NCBI GenBank assembly: GCA_002426755.1
Contig: DINI01000030.1
Span: 68,537-108,710, forward strand
Direction of reading: 5' to 3'
Length of the DNA: 40,174 bases
Origin: Flavobacteriaceae bacterium UBA5544
GTDB lineage: Bacteria; Bacteroidota; Bacteroidia; Flavobacteriales; Flavobacteriaceae
Positions 16,259-25,012 of this stretch are shown here, one piece after another (the first letter of the stretch is position 1; each line of letters begins with the position of its first letter). A program made the translations under genes and the position numbers. The notes under the pieces were generated by a model, which did not search any database, was not told where the DNA came from, and saw only the letters and a list, made by a program, of their open reading frames with translations.

Positions 16259-17029
16259 TCACTGGTAAATTTTGGGTTTGTATAAATATGAAACGTTTTC
16301 AAATTTATAAAACAATTTAATGTTCAAGGTGAGGTTTGCGGCGCCAGCATTTCCTAAATCCACGGTTAATGGATATTCTGTGAATCTATCATTTTCTTGG
16401 GGTACAAATATGCTTGGGTTTTCAAGATTTTTATAGGTCAAATATCTATTGCGATAGCCTAAACCCAAATCTATATTGACGCCAATATTGTCCGATAAAT
16501 TCAAGAAAAAACCTGCGTTCACATTAAACCCTGTTTTAAGTCGCAAATAGTCCGCTTCATCATAAGATAAATTACCATATCCTCTATCCGCGGCCTGGTT
16601 GTCATTGAGATTGACATAACGCTTCTCACGTAATTGATCCGTTGAATTTATAAAATGGTCTTTATGCTTGATATAGAAAAACTCTAAAGACACATAAGAT
16701 TGTGATTTTCCTGATGGTTTTAGCTTAAAATAAATTCTAGGCTTTAATTCAAAAACCCTATATCTATTACCAATTAAATTGGAATTCTTTAAATAAGTGG
16801 CTATGATATGGTCGTTACCATATCCAGCATCCAATCCAACCATCCATCGCCTATGAATTGGAGTCACATAACCCAAGGTATATCTTGGACACCAATAACC
16901 AAAAGCGGCAAATGTATCGAAAGTGATGTATGTGTTATTGATGTCTGGCTCATTTGGTTCCTCTTGGGCAACTATGGGAATATTCGCTATAAAGAAAAGG
17001 GCTAACAGGGCCAGTTTATGAAATTTCAT
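16259..17029 (-). CDS. Putative outer-membrane beta-barrel protein
   Basis: Exported 256-residue protein: signal peptide MKFHKLALLALFFIANIPIVAQE, with probable cleavage after the first ~21 residues. The remainder is a series of alternating amphipathic strands rich in aromatic residues (WMVGLDAGYG, YVSLEFFYIK, TGFNVNAGFFLNL, NIGVNIDLGLGYRNRY), ending in LNIKLFYKF, as expected for a small outer-membrane barrel. Similar proteins of Flavobacteria are called DUF3575-like or hypothetical; I cannot assign a family firmly. It lies 58 bp after the carboxypeptidase-regulatory protein gene on the same strand. Confidence 0.78.
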   Translation of the reverse strand: MKFHKLALLALFFIANIPIVAQEEPNEPDINNTYITFDTFAAFGYWCPRYTLGYVTPIHRRWMVGLDAGYGNDHIIATYLKNSNLIGNRYRVFELKPRIYFKLKPSGKSQSYVSLEFFYIKHKDHFINSTDQLREKRYVNLNDNQAADRGYGNLSYDEADYLRLKTGFNVNAGFFLNLSDNIGVNIDLGLGYRNRYLTYKNLENPSIFVPQENDRFTEYPLTVDLGNAGAANLTLNIKLFYKFENVSYLYKPKIYQ

Positions 17030-17087
17030 ACAAACATTTAAACTGTAGATACAGAAAACACTAAATGGTTGCTTTAAAATATAAAAA

Positions 17088-18581
17088 TTATTCTTCCACC
17101 TTAAACTTCTTTAATTCCTCCAAAGGTTCCATAATTGTATAATCTTTCCAAATGGAAGGGTCATACTGTTTCAACTGAATAAAGTCCACTTTCTTTGCTT
17201 CGGTAATGCCATTAAAAGTTGCGTCATCCGAAGTTTTGTAATCTAGACTCATAAGCTCGTGTTTTTCCACAATATTGCCTTCTATAGTTACATCAAATGC
17301 GACTTTGTTTTTGCTGTCATCACTATTCTCGACGAACTTAAAAGGTCTATGGGCATAGACATACTGTCCGGATTCATGATTGATATAATAGGGATAATAG
17401 CCCTTGTTGTCACCATTCTTTTTGTAGATGACTGTTCCCCTGTTAACGTTCTCTACATATTTAACACCCAGCAGCAGCTTTAAGTTGAATTTCTCACCAA
17501 CTTTTCCTTCTGCAAACTTGTAATCCAATTTTAGGATTGCGTAATCTTCTTCGTTCACATAGATCGTCCCTTTAAATTTTGCACTTCGCTTTCTTGGTTC
17601 AAAATTGATGACATAGACCAATTGGTCATCGATAGTGGTGACATTGGCAATTTCATAGTCATAAATATCGGTTTCCTTTACAAAGTCCATTAAGGATTGG
17701 TTTTCAAACAGATGTTCCTTTAGTGTATTGACGTTGGCTGACTTAATCGCATTGAAATTGTTGTCTTCCATATCTTTTTTCGCGGCTTTGCTTTTTTTGA
17801 ATGACAATGAATCTTCAACCTTAAACCAACCTGATTTAACTTTGTAAGTCTTACTGGTATCCAAATGCTGGAGCACAATATTGGTCACTCTAGATTGGAT
17901 AGTTTCGAGTGACAGACTGTTTTTCCGGTCCTTTAATTTGGTGGCTTTGATCACTTCTATTTTACTGCTGAAATCAGGTTTTAAGTATAAATCGAGAAGT
18001 ATATCTGTAAATGTTTGTGTCGGCGGATTATTGACAATCTGATTCGTTAGTTCCCTAAATTGCTTATTGGAAGCCTCCAACTGTTTTTTGTTGAAACCAG
18101 AAGATTTTTCGATATCCACTTCTAGATTGTTGGCTTTAAAATACCCCGTTTCTCTGGTGAAAAGTTTTTGTTTAATGTTTGAAAAATGATAATTTTTGGA
18201 CGCATTTCTATTGACGCGCGCCATAATGCTATCAACACTTGGTAGCTTATTGGTGATATAAACCGTGTTTAATTGGTTGACGGCTTCGTTTAATTTGACA
18301 AGATTGTTCTGGTTTTGCAAATTTGTGATGGTAAGCGTCTGTGTTTGATAACCCATAAAAGAAATCGTCAAAAGCGTTTCTGGAGTTAAGTCATCTGATG
18401 ATAAGTTGAAAAAACCTTCCATATTGGAAACAACACCATTATCGTCAGCAAATTGAATCGTAGCAAATGCAATGGGCTCATTGGTTTTGGCATCGATGAT
18501 TTGCCCTTTTATTTGTTGCGAAAAGATAGGAGTGGAGCAAAGCAAAAGTATTGCCCAAAGAATAACGGATTGAAGCTTCAT
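17088..18581 (-). CDS. Carboxypeptidase-like regulatory domain protein
   Basis: Envelope protein of 497 residues. A signal peptide (WAILLLCSTPIFSQQ) is followed by a CarboxypepD_reg-like domain (residues 23-100: QIKGQIIDAKTNEPIAFATIQ, GYQTQTLTI). The remaining 400 residues are a large beta-rich region (about 110-497) with no TonB plug or barrel end, typical of flavobacterial proteins annotated carboxypeptidase-like regulatory domain-containing; they are thought to act at the outer membrane, but no role is established. No peptidase residues are present. A 47-bp gap separates it from the DinB gene. Confidence 0.82.
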   Translation of the reverse strand: MKLQSVILWAILLLCSTPIFSQQIKGQIIDAKTNEPIAFATIQFADDNGVVSNMEGFFNLSSDDLTPETLLTISFMGYQTQTLTITNLQNQNNLVKLNEAVNQLNTVYITNKLPSVDSIMARVNRNASKNYHFSNIKQKLFTRETGYFKANNLEVDIEKSSGFNKKQLEASNKQFRELTNQIVNNPPTQTFTDILLDLYLKPDFSSKIEVIKATKLKDRKNSLSLETIQSRVTNIVLQHLDTSKTYKVKSGWFKVEDSLSFKKSKAAKKDMEDNNFNAIKSANVNTLKEHLFENQSLMDFVKETDIYDYEIANVTTIDDQLVYVINFEPRKRSAKFKGTIYVNEEDYAILKLDYKFAEGKVGEKFNLKLLLGVKYVENVNRGTVIYKKNGDNKGYYPYYINHESGQYVYAHRPFKFVENSDDSKNKVAFDVTIEGNIVEKHELMSLDYKTSDDATFNGITEAKKVDFIQLKQYDPSIWKDYTIMEPLEELKKFKVEE

Positions 18582-18632
18582 GGTTGATGGTTTTTATGGG
18601 AGACGATTGAAAAGTTTGTTTGTAACTTGAAA

Positions 18633-19157
18633 TTAATATTTTTCTTGAAGTATTTTGGTATGATGCTCAATATGATGTGCCGTCCACATGATAATTTCCC
18701 TTACAGGCATTTTTCCCATTAGTGGATGCGGTAGAATAAGTGTGTCCAAGTTTTTATCGGACATTTTTTTTGTTTTATATTGGAGTTTTTTGTTTTCAAC
18801 TTGAAGTCGAGTTAGGATATATTCTTTCTCCTTTAGGTTTGGAATTTTCATATTTTGAGAACCTCTAAAAGTTGTGCCTTGCGCTTCTTTCAATCGGTCT
18901 TGATACCGCTGTACGACGGTTTCGTAAGTACGCACCTCTCTATTCGCTTTTCCAAATTTATATCGCAACAAAAACTTGGGCATGCTCAAAGCATCATTCA
19001 ATGGTTTGATACTCTGTAATAAGTGCAAGGCTTGTTGGCCAGATGTCCATTTGCCCAAAGGTCCTTCTTGCCACTTTTCTGAGGGTTGATTTTCAAGCCA
19101 ATTGAGAAGCAGTTGATTTTTTTCTTCCAATAAATCTGCAATAGATTCTTTGTCCAT
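18633..19157 (-). CDS. DinB family protein
   Basis: Soluble four-helix-bundle protein of 174 residues in the DinB/YfiT superfamily. The ALHLLQSIKPL helix near residue 46 and the AHHIEHHTKIL motif near the C-terminus supply the histidines that bind a divalent metal in this family. Some members are thiol transferases using bacillithiol or mycothiol; others have no known function. The reading frame extends upstream to an ATG at 19205, but MDKESIADLLEEKNQ is the natural family start, so I choose 19157. No neighbour indicates a substrate. Confidence 0.85.
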   Translation of the reverse strand: MDKESIADLLEEKNQLLLNWLENQPSEKWQEGPLGKWTSGQQALHLLQSIKPLNDALSMPKFLLRYKFGKANREVRTYETVVQRYQDRLKEAQGTTFRGSQNMKIPNLKEKEYILTRLQVENKKLQYKTKKMSDKNLDTLILPHPLMGKMPVREIIMWTAHHIEHHTKILQEKY

Positions 19158-19252
19158 AGTGTCGATGATATTCCATGGAAAAGATATGAAGAAATTTTGA
19201 TTCACAATTAAAGATTGTGACTCTACAAATCTGCAATATTAAATCTAGAAGT

Positions 19253-20002
19253 TTATTGTTCCTCCTTATCGACTGGAACTTTTTTGTCCTTGTTGTAAAT
19301 AGGAATTAGATAAGAAACATTATAACCAAAACCGATTCCAAACCGGCCACTATCGAACACTTTATTGAAACCTGGAATGTATAGATTGCCAAAGTTTTCG
19401 GGTTTGTCTTCTGTGATTCTTCCTTTAAGTTGTGCATTGGCACCAACATAGAAATTATTGATGACCTCTACTTTCATTCCAATAATCAATTCTGCCCAAA
19501 TTGCGGAAAGACCATTAAACTCTTGGGATTCAGTTTCGGTAAATGGATTGTTATAATATTGGTCGGTATTGTAAACTGTATAACTGTTAAGTGTCTGGCT
19601 AAAAGAGCTCACACCCAATCGAATACCACCATACATCATATTTTCCATATCGAGCCAATTACGATAAAAATTATAATCCAGACCAGCTTTGAAGTAACTT
19701 CCTTTTGCCGTAACATCCAAATAATCGGTTGTGTTGGTTCGCTGTTCGGTGCCAAGTTCTCCTGCTAGATACACACGTTTTGTCAATCGATAATCCCCGT
19801 TGATTTCAAAACCTGCGTAATCTTCATCAACAAACGAGCGGATAGGTCTGTAAATATCTACACCCAAACGCAAACCGTATTTTTGTTTAAAGACGAGTGT
19901 ATCCTTCTCTTTTGTGTTTTTTTCCTGTGAAAATGATGTTATTGGCACAAACATCAAAAGCAAAAGACTAATGACGAAGTATGATGTGTGCTTGATCTTC
20001 AT
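19253..20002 (-). CDS. DUF6048 family outer-membrane protein
   Basis: Exported beta-strand-rich protein of 249 residues; signal peptide MKIKHTSYFVISLLLLMFVPITSFSQ. The mature part alternates amphipathic strands (YGLRLGVDIYRPI, RVYLAGELGTEQ, SYFKAGLDYNFYRN, GGIRLGVSSFS, FGIGFGYNVSYLIPIYN), consistent with a small outer-membrane barrel; the C-terminus is charged. It is read from the end of the DUF6452 gene, overlapping it by 35 bp. DUF6452 and DUF6048 genes with rlmD are a recurring arrangement in Flavobacteria, from general knowledge. Function unknown. Confidence 0.85.
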   Translation of the reverse strand: MKIKHTSYFVISLLLLMFVPITSFSQEKNTKEKDTLVFKQKYGLRLGVDIYRPIRSFVDEDYAGFEINGDYRLTKRVYLAGELGTEQRTNTTDYLDVTAKGSYFKAGLDYNFYRNWLDMENMMYGGIRLGVSSFSQTLNSYTVYNTDQYYNNPFTETESQEFNGLSAIWAELIIGMKVEVINNFYVGANAQLKGRITEDKPENFGNLYIPGFNKVFDSGRFGIGFGYNVSYLIPIYNKDKKVPVDKEEQ

Positions 20003-20507
20003 TATCTATGGTTGTCGTTAAAATTTCGCTGGTCAATATCCAATTGTCACCATCCTGTCCAATGCTAATGGAGAGATTGTTAAAAATACTTTTGTAGCCA
20101 CAAGCTCTAGAGACATATTGAAATTCTGGAGTGTAATTTACTGTGATGATATCTATATTGGAGTTTGTCGTATCATCATCATCTAATCTAAAATCAGTAT
20201 CTTTTTCTAATGAAAATGTGGAGGTAGTACTTTCTCCTTCATGTTGAAAACGAAGTGGTAATACAATAGAGTCATAAGGTGAACTCAATGTAAAATCTTC
20301 TAATGGATTACCATCAGCGTCAAACCCTCTAGCTGACAATTCCCTCACAACTTTTAGTTCTTCAGGATCATTAATATCATAAAAACGAATTATTAAATGA
20401 GGTGTTGTTGCAGTGGCTTCAGCACAAATATCATCACGTTCGCAGCTCCAAGTTCCTGCGATGATGAGAAGAAACAATAGAATTTTGTATGTGTTATTTA
20501 GTTTCAA
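19968..20507 (-). CDS. DUF6452 family lipoprotein
   Basis: A 179-residue lipoprotein: hydrophobic signal (YKILLFLLIIAGTW) and lipobox TWSCE give lipidation near Cys22. The mature sequence opens with CAEATATTPHLIIRFYDINDP, the DUF6452 signature, and continues as beta strands with an acidic patch (DFRLDDDDTTNSNIDI) that could bind calcium. It lies 27 bp after rlmD and overlaps the DUF6048 gene by 35 bp, pointing to a single transcript and perhaps a functional pair at the outer membrane. No activity is known. Confidence 0.84.
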   Translation of the reverse strand: MKLNNTYKILLFLLIIAGTWSCERDDICAEATATTPHLIIRFYDINDPEELKVVRELSARGFDADGNPLEDFTLSSPYDSIVLPLRFQHEGESTTSTFSLEKDTDFRLDDDDTTNSNIDIITVNYTPEFQYVSRACGYKSIFNNLSISIGQDGDNWILTSEILTTTIDNEDQAHIILRH

Positions 20508-20534
20508 TTTCTTAATATTCAGTATTTACTTACT

Positions 20535-21944
20535 CTATCTCTTTTCCAAAAGTACAACATTTTCTACATGATGTGTTTGCGGAAACATATCTACAGGCTG
20601 TACTTTGGTTACTTTATACATAGCGTCCATCAATTGCAAATCCCTTGCTTGGGTGGCACTGTTACAACTAACATAAACCACTTTTTGTGGTGCAATATTC
20701 AAAATTTGTTGCACTACATCTTTGTGCATTCCGTCACGCGGTGGATCTGTGATAATCACATCTGGATGCCCATGTTGTTTGATGAATTCGTCATTAAAAA
20801 CGTTTTTCATATCACCAACAAAGAATTCAACGTTGGTAATCCCATTTAATTGTGCATTTTCTTTTGCGGCAATGATTGCATCGGGGACAGCTTCGACGCC
20901 AACAACACGTTTTGCTTGCTTCGCCACAAATTGTGCTATGGTTCCCGTGCCTGTATACAAGTCGTAAACTAGTTCATCACCTTTTAAATTGGCAAAATCT
21001 CGGGTTACTTTATAAAGTTCGTAAGCTTGTTGCGAGTTGGTTTGATAAAAAGACTTGGCGTTGATTTTGAATTTCAACCCTTCCATGTCTTCAAAAATAT
21101 GGTCGTTACCTTTGTAGCAAATCACCTCTTGATCATAAATTGTGTCATTGGCTTTTCCGTTGATGACATATTGTAAAGACGTAATTTGAGGAAAGGTTTC
21201 AGCGATAAAATTGAGAATCAATTCTCGGTTGGCTTTATCTTCTTTGAAAAACTGCACCATCACCATAATGTCACCAGTCGAAGAAGTTCGAATCATCATC
21301 GTACGTAAGAAACCTATTTGGTTGCGCGTGTTGAAAAATTCCAAATCATTTTCAACGGCAAATTTTTTGACTGCATTTCTTATATCATTTGATGGATCTT
21401 CCTGAAGCCAACATTTTTTGATGTCCAAAATCTTGTCCCACATGCCTGGAATATGAAACCCCAATGCATTTTTATCACCTAGATCTCTATCTGATTGTAT
21501 TTCTTCCAGTGTCAACCAACGACTGTCACTAAATGAAAACTCCATTTTGTTTCTGTAAAAATAGGGATCGGCAGCACCGAGAATGGGGGTAACTTCAGGC
21601 AATTCAATATGACCAATACGTCTTAAGTTGTTTTCAACTTCTTTCTGCTTATATTCCAACTGATATTTATAGTCCATATCTTGCCATTTGCAGCCACCAC
21701 AGACTCCAAAATGTTGACATTTGGGTTCAGTTCGTTTATCAGAATAGGTATGAAACGCAATCGCTTTTCCTTCAAAATAAGCTTTCCGTTTTTTAAAGGT
21801 TTGGATATCTACCACATCACCAGGAACCGCATTGTCTAAAAAGATGACACGTCCATCAGGAGCTTTGGCAATGGTTTTGCCCTTTGCACCGGCATCCAAA
21901 ACTTCTACCTTTTCAAAAACTTGCTTAACTGATTTTCTTCTCAT
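20535..21944 (-). CDS. rlmD: 23S rRNA (uracil-C5) methyltransferase RlmD/RumA-type
   Basis: Methylates C5 of a uridine in 23S rRNA (U1939 in E. coli numbering) with SAM. Full-length, 469 residues: N-terminal TRAM RNA-binding domain (about 8-65), an iron-sulfur site (CQHFGVCGGCKWQ, about 76-88, with a further Cys near 160), a central domain, and the SAM-methyltransferase core with LYTGTGTIAQF, the DPPRDGM motif and the nucleophilic cysteine in VYVSCNSATQARDL. RlmC/RlmCD are related alternatives; the family assignment is sure, the exact uridine less so. The start ATG is 4 nt from a promoter box, and the gene heads the DUF6452-DUF6048 unit. Confidence 0.93.
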   Translation of the reverse strand: MRRKSVKQVFEKVEVLDAGAKGKTIAKAPDGRVIFLDNAVPGDVVDIQTFKKRKAYFEGKAIAFHTYSDKRTEPKCQHFGVCGGCKWQDMDYKYQLEYKQKEVENNLRRIGHIELPEVTPILGAADPYFYRNKMEFSFSDSRWLTLEEIQSDRDLGDKNALGFHIPGMWDKILDIKKCWLQEDPSNDIRNAVKKFAVENDLEFFNTRNQIGFLRTMMIRTSSTGDIMVMVQFFKEDKANRELILNFIAETFPQITSLQYVINGKANDTIYDQEVICYKGNDHIFEDMEGLKFKINAKSFYQTNSQQAYELYKVTRDFANLKGDELVYDLYTGTGTIAQFVAKQAKRVVGVEAVPDAIIAAKENAQLNGITNVEFFVGDMKNVFNDEFIKQHGHPDVIITDPPRDGMHKDVVQQILNIAPQKVVYVSCNSATQARDLQLMDAMYKVTKVQPVDMFPQTHHVENVVLLEKR

Positions 21945-21948
21945 GCCG

Positions 21949-21956
21949 CAAAAATA
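21949..21956 (-). promoter_or_regulatory. Bacteroidota -7 promoter box (TATTTTTG) 4 nt before the rlmD ATG
   Basis: Exact TAnnTTTG on the minus strand. Exactly 4 nt (CGGC) separate it from the ATG at 21944, the same arrangement as at tilS, predicting a leaderless mRNA. Confidence 0.5.
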
Positions 21957-22163
21957 GTTTCTTTTTGTGTCTTGCCACGAATTCGAGAATCATTTTTTGT
22001 TGGTGAGATTAAAAAACAGCATCAAAACATGTATGGAATCGGCATAGATTTAGTAATTTGCGAGTCCTAGGGATGATTTCTCTCCCACGCTGCTTTTTCG
22101 GATACTTCGAAAGAATAAAGGTACAGTAGGAATGGTTATTTTATTCATTTAAAAACTTTTAAA
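21957..22163 (+). other. Leader/intergenic region before rocD
   Basis: About 200 bp without a gene. It contains a weak hairpin at 22060-22090 (GCG/CGC and GGGA/TCCC) and a GC-richer island (22060-22120) in otherwise AT-rich DNA, but no exact TAnnTTTG box and no riboswitch that I recognise. Confidence 0.4.
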
Positions 22164-23408
22164 ATGGCTGTTTTAGAACAATTGGCGTCGCAAAAAGCGA
22201 TAGACCTCGAAAACAAGTATGGCGCACACAATTACCATCCATTACCAGTAGTATTGAGTAGAGGAGAAGGTGTACACGTTTGGGATGTAGAAGGAAAACA
22301 ATATTATGATTTCCTTTCAGCCTATTCCGCAGTAAATCAAGGACATTGTCATCCAAAAATCGTCAATGCTTTGATTGAGCAATCAAAAACTTTGGCATTG
22401 ACGTCAAGAGCGTTTCATAATGATATGCTCGGAAGGTATGAAAAATTTGCCTGTGAGTATTTTGGATTTGATAAACTTTTACCAATGAATACCGGTGCTG
22501 AAGCTGTGGAAACCGCTTTAAAAATCTGTAGAAAATGGGCTTACGAAGTTAAGGGCATCGAAAACAAAGAAGCAGAAATCATTGTTTGCAAGAATAATTT
22601 TCATGGACGTACCACAACAATTATTTCGTTTAGCAACGATCCTGTGGCACGAAAACATTTTGGGCCTTTTACGGATGGTTTTATAAAAATTGATTATGAC
22701 AATTTGAACGAATTGGAAACCGCTCTAAAAAACAATCCGAATGTTGCAGGGTTTTTGGTGGAACCAATTCAAGGAGAGGCTGGTGTTTATGTTCCTGGCG
22801 ATGGTTATTTGTCGAAAGCAAAGGCATTGTGCGAAAAATATAATGTGTTGTTTATTGCTGATGAAGTCCAAACAGGAATTGCCAGAACAGGAAAACTATT
22901 GGCCGTTGACCACGAAAATGTCAAACCAGATATTTTGATTCTTGGTAAAGCATTGAGCGGTGGTGCTTATCCTGTAAGTGCTGTGTTGGCGGATGACGCC
23001 ATTATGAATGTCATTCAGCCAGGAAATCATGGAAGCACTTTTGGAGGAAACCCAGTTGCTGCTGCAGTGGCTATGGCAGCATTGGAAGTGGTCAAGGACG
23101 AAAAATTGGCCCAAAATGCGGAAGAGCTTGGGCAATTGTTCAGAAGTGAACTAAACAAATATATTCAGACAAGTTCAATAGCTAAATTGGTTAGAGGCAA
23201 AGGATTGTTGAATGCCATCGTTATCAACGATTCTGAAGAAAGTGATACGGCATGGAATATTTGCTTGGCATTGAGAGATAATGGACTATTGGCAAAACCA
23301 ACACATGGAAATATCATTCGCTTTGCACCACCTTTGGTGATGACCAAAGCGCAATTGTTGGATTGTGTGGAAATCATTGTAACAACACTCAAAACATTTG
23401 AAAAATAA
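22164..23408 (+). CDS. rocD: Ornithine-oxo-acid aminotransferase
   Basis: PLP enzyme that transfers the delta-amino group of ornithine to 2-oxoglutarate, giving glutamate semialdehyde in arginine/ornithine breakdown or proline synthesis. Full length at 414 residues. Class III aminotransferase marks: MNTGAEAVETALK (PLP phosphate site), NNFHGRT, EPIQGEAGV, FIADEVQTG (Asp233, Gln236) and the PLP lysine Lys262 in LGKALSGG; SAYSAVNQGHCHPKI near residue 55 is the ornithine-aminotransferase signature and separates it from acetylornithine transaminase. Monocistronic, ended by a strong bidirectional hairpin. Confidence 0.94.
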   Translation: MAVLEQLASQKAIDLENKYGAHNYHPLPVVLSRGEGVHVWDVEGKQYYDFLSAYSAVNQGHCHPKIVNALIEQSKTLALTSRAFHNDMLGRYEKFACEYFGFDKLLPMNTGAEAVETALKICRKWAYEVKGIENKEAEIIVCKNNFHGRTTTIISFSNDPVARKHFGPFTDGFIKIDYDNLNELETALKNNPNVAGFLVEPIQGEAGVYVPGDGYLSKAKALCEKYNVLFIADEVQTGIARTGKLLAVDHENVKPDILILGKALSGGAYPVSAVLADDAIMNVIQPGNHGSTFGGNPVAAAVAMAALEVVKDEKLAQNAEELGQLFRSELNKYIQTSSIAKLVRGKGLLNAIVINDSEESDTAWNICLALRDNGLLAKPTHGNIIRFAPPLVMTKAQLLDCVEIIVTTLKTFEK

Positions 23409-23427
23409 AAAGGTAATTCAATAAAAC

Positions 23428-23462
23428 AAAAAGGCAACATTTTTATAAATGTTGCCTTTTTT
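23428..23462. terminator. Bidirectional rho-independent terminator
   Basis: 15-bp stem AAAAAGGCAACATTT (23428-23442) with its complement at 23447-23461 around a TTAT loop; the A run and T run serve both strands. It separates convergent rocD and the CCC-motif gene. Confidence 0.9.
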
Positions 23463-23479
23463 ATTAATTATCAGAAAAA

Positions 23480-23815
23480 TTAAGAACCAGAATTCATTCC
23501 TTTCATCCACTCTTCTTGCATTTGTCTAGATTGTTCCATCATTTCGTCCCATCCAATAGTAGAGATTCTATAAATGGTATAAGCCATGTATAAGGCATTG
23601 ATGACCACAATGATCAAAGCAATGATCTTGGCGGTTTTCATTCCATTAATGTTGTCGTAATTTTCGGGAGCTAACGAAGCTTCCTTAAGTTTGCTGTTCG
23701 CCATAAAATAGGCAATACCAGATGGTACAATACCAATTCCACCAATACAACAGCACAAAAATCCTAGAATGGCCAATATATAGATGACCGTTGAGTTAAG
23801 TTTCTGTTTTTCCAT
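23480..23815 (-). CDS. CCC-motif small membrane protein
   Basis: Small inner-membrane protein of 111 residues with two hydrophobic segments: residues 9-35 with the diagnostic cluster GFLCCCIGG, and residues 61-82 (AKIIALIIVVINALYMAYTIY). A short cytoplasmic loop lies between, and the tail is charged and methionine-rich (MMEQSRQMQEEWMKG). This matches the CCC-motif membrane proteins of Flavobacteria, whose role is unknown. It is 7 bp after the DUF2752 gene and almost certainly in the same transcript. Confidence 0.82.
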   Translation of the reverse strand: MEKQKLNSTVIYILAILGFLCCCIGGIGIVPSGIAYFMANSKLKEASLAPENYDNINGMKTAKIIALIIVVINALYMAYTIYRISTIGWDEMMEQSRQMQEEWMKGMNSGS

Positions 23816-23822
23816 AATTTGT

Positions 23823-24107
23823 TTAGTTGATTATTTTTAAAATATAGCTGATAACAATAATGCTGATACTCATAACAACCAGCACTATTTTTACTTTTTC
23901 GTCTCCTTTAAATTTGACGAACAGGTTAAAGATAAGAAAAAGAGCCAATAAAAAAAGTGAATATATAGCAGGGTACATAAAAAAAGCTGCTTTAAATTCT
24001 CCTTGAAAAACTAGGATCGTAGCTCGTTGAATACCACAACCCAAACACTCTATTCCAAGAAGTTTTTTGTTTAGGCAAGGCAGCATATAATCTTCAGGTG
24101 AAGACAT
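23823..24107 (-). CDS. DUF2752 membrane protein
   Basis: Small inner-membrane protein, 94 residues. The N-terminal part is the DUF2752 signature: CLNKKLLGIECLGCGIQRATILVFQGEF, with a conserved cysteine pattern (C..C..CG). Two hydrophobic segments follow (about 41-62 and 71-92). Family function unknown; pairing with a CCC-motif protein is frequent in Flavobacteria as far as I recall. A promoter box lies 20 nt ahead of the ATG. Confidence 0.84.
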   Translation of the reverse strand: MSSPEDYMLPCLNKKLLGIECLGCGIQRATILVFQGEFKAAFFMYPAIYSLFLLALFLIFNLFVKFKGDEKVKIVLVVMSISIIVISYILKIIN

Positions 24108-24127
24108 GATTCTATAATTTACATTCC

Positions 24128-24135
24128 CAAAGTTA
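24128..24135 (-). promoter_or_regulatory. Bacteroidota -7 promoter box (TAACTTTG), minus strand
   Basis: Exact TAnnTTTG, 20 nt before the DUF2752 ATG at 24107. Drives the DUF2752-CCC pair. Confidence 0.45.
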
Positions 24136-24249
24136 TAAAATCATTTTAGTAAATTAAGATTTAGATGTAATTTTAAGATGTAATTTTTTTATTCGTATCT
24201 ATTTATAAAATTGTAATTTCGAACCATCGTTTAACTAATTGACGAAACA

Positions 24250-24453
24250 ATGAATTTATCGAGAGTCATAAGTATTTTTCTTATTGTAATTGGAGGGTTT
24301 ATAGCATTTTACGCACAGGCTGGAGCCAATCAAAATCAATATATTTTGGTCGCTGGAATCTTTATTTTGATGATGGGTGTCTATCGTATATCAAGAAATA
24401 TTCCAAGTAAGCACGAAAGAGAAAATCCAAACGAAACTGACAATGAATTTTAA
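24250..24453 (+). CDS. Small two-helix membrane protein
   Basis: Protein of 67 residues with two hydrophobic segments (about 5-22 and 29-46: NLSRVISIFLIVIGGFIAFYA and YILVAGIFILMMGVYRIS) and a basic/acidic tail. No recognised family. The last 11 bp of its gene overlap the start of the Smr-protein gene, so the two are translated in tandem. In Flavobacteria, a small membrane protein often precedes this Smr gene (general knowledge, not checked). Function unknown. Confidence 0.72.
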   Translation: MNLSRVISIFLIVIGGFIAFYAQAGANQNQYILVAGIFILMMGVYRISRNIPSKHERENPNETDNEF

Positions 24454-25003
24454 GATTGGAGATACGGTTATAGTAATGGATGAGGCAATTTCCGGAATTG
24501 TGACGGAAGTAGCCCAAAATAGTATTTCAATTGAAACTGAAGACGGATTTACTCTAGATTTCTCTCCTAATGAATTGTTGGTTATCAACCCAAAAGCATC
24601 CTTAAAATCGGAAATTTTTTCCAACCATTCTGCCAATTCGGTCATTTCTGAAAAGGAACAAACGCCAAGACGCAATATTGCTAGGGTGAAACCAAAAGAA
24701 CGCAACCAGCCAGCGATGGAGGTTGATTTGCACATCCATCAGTTAACAGCTAATAGCAACCGTATGACCAACCATGAAATGCTGACACTACAACTTGATA
24801 CTGCGAAGCGACAACTAGAGTTTGCTATGCGTAATCGTATTCAAAAAGTGGTGTTCATTCATGGCGTTGGAGAAGGTGTGCTCAAAGTGGAATTGGAATA
24901 TCTTTTTAATCGATATGACAATATCAAATTTTATGATGCCGATTATCAAAAATATGGTTTGGGCGCTACGGAAGTGTATGTTTTTCAGAATGTTAAATCG
25001 TGA
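24443..25003 (+). CDS. DUF2027/Smr-domain protein
   Basis: Soluble 186-residue protein. The N-terminal part (FKIGDTVIVMDEAISGIVTEV) is a small beta domain like DUF2027. The C-terminal 85 residues are an Smr domain: VDLHIHQL (the conserved DxH) and VVFIHGVGEGVLKVEL (the HGxGxG), ending in YGLGATEVYV. Smr domains are endonucleases of the MutS2 type; here the mismatch-binding half is absent. The ATG at 24443 is chosen because the upstream frame is hydrophobic nonsense of the overlapping small gene. It ends 9 bp before a convergent stop with no terminator. Confidence 0.87.
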   Translation: MNFKIGDTVIVMDEAISGIVTEVAQNSISIETEDGFTLDFSPNELLVINPKASLKSEIFSNHSANSVISEKEQTPRRNIARVKPKERNQPAMEVDLHIHQLTANSNRMTNHEMLTLQLDTAKRQLEFAMRNRIQKVVFIHGVGEGVLKVELEYLFNRYDNIKFYDADYQKYGLGATEVYVFQNVKS

Positions 25004-25012
25004 AATTTAAGT

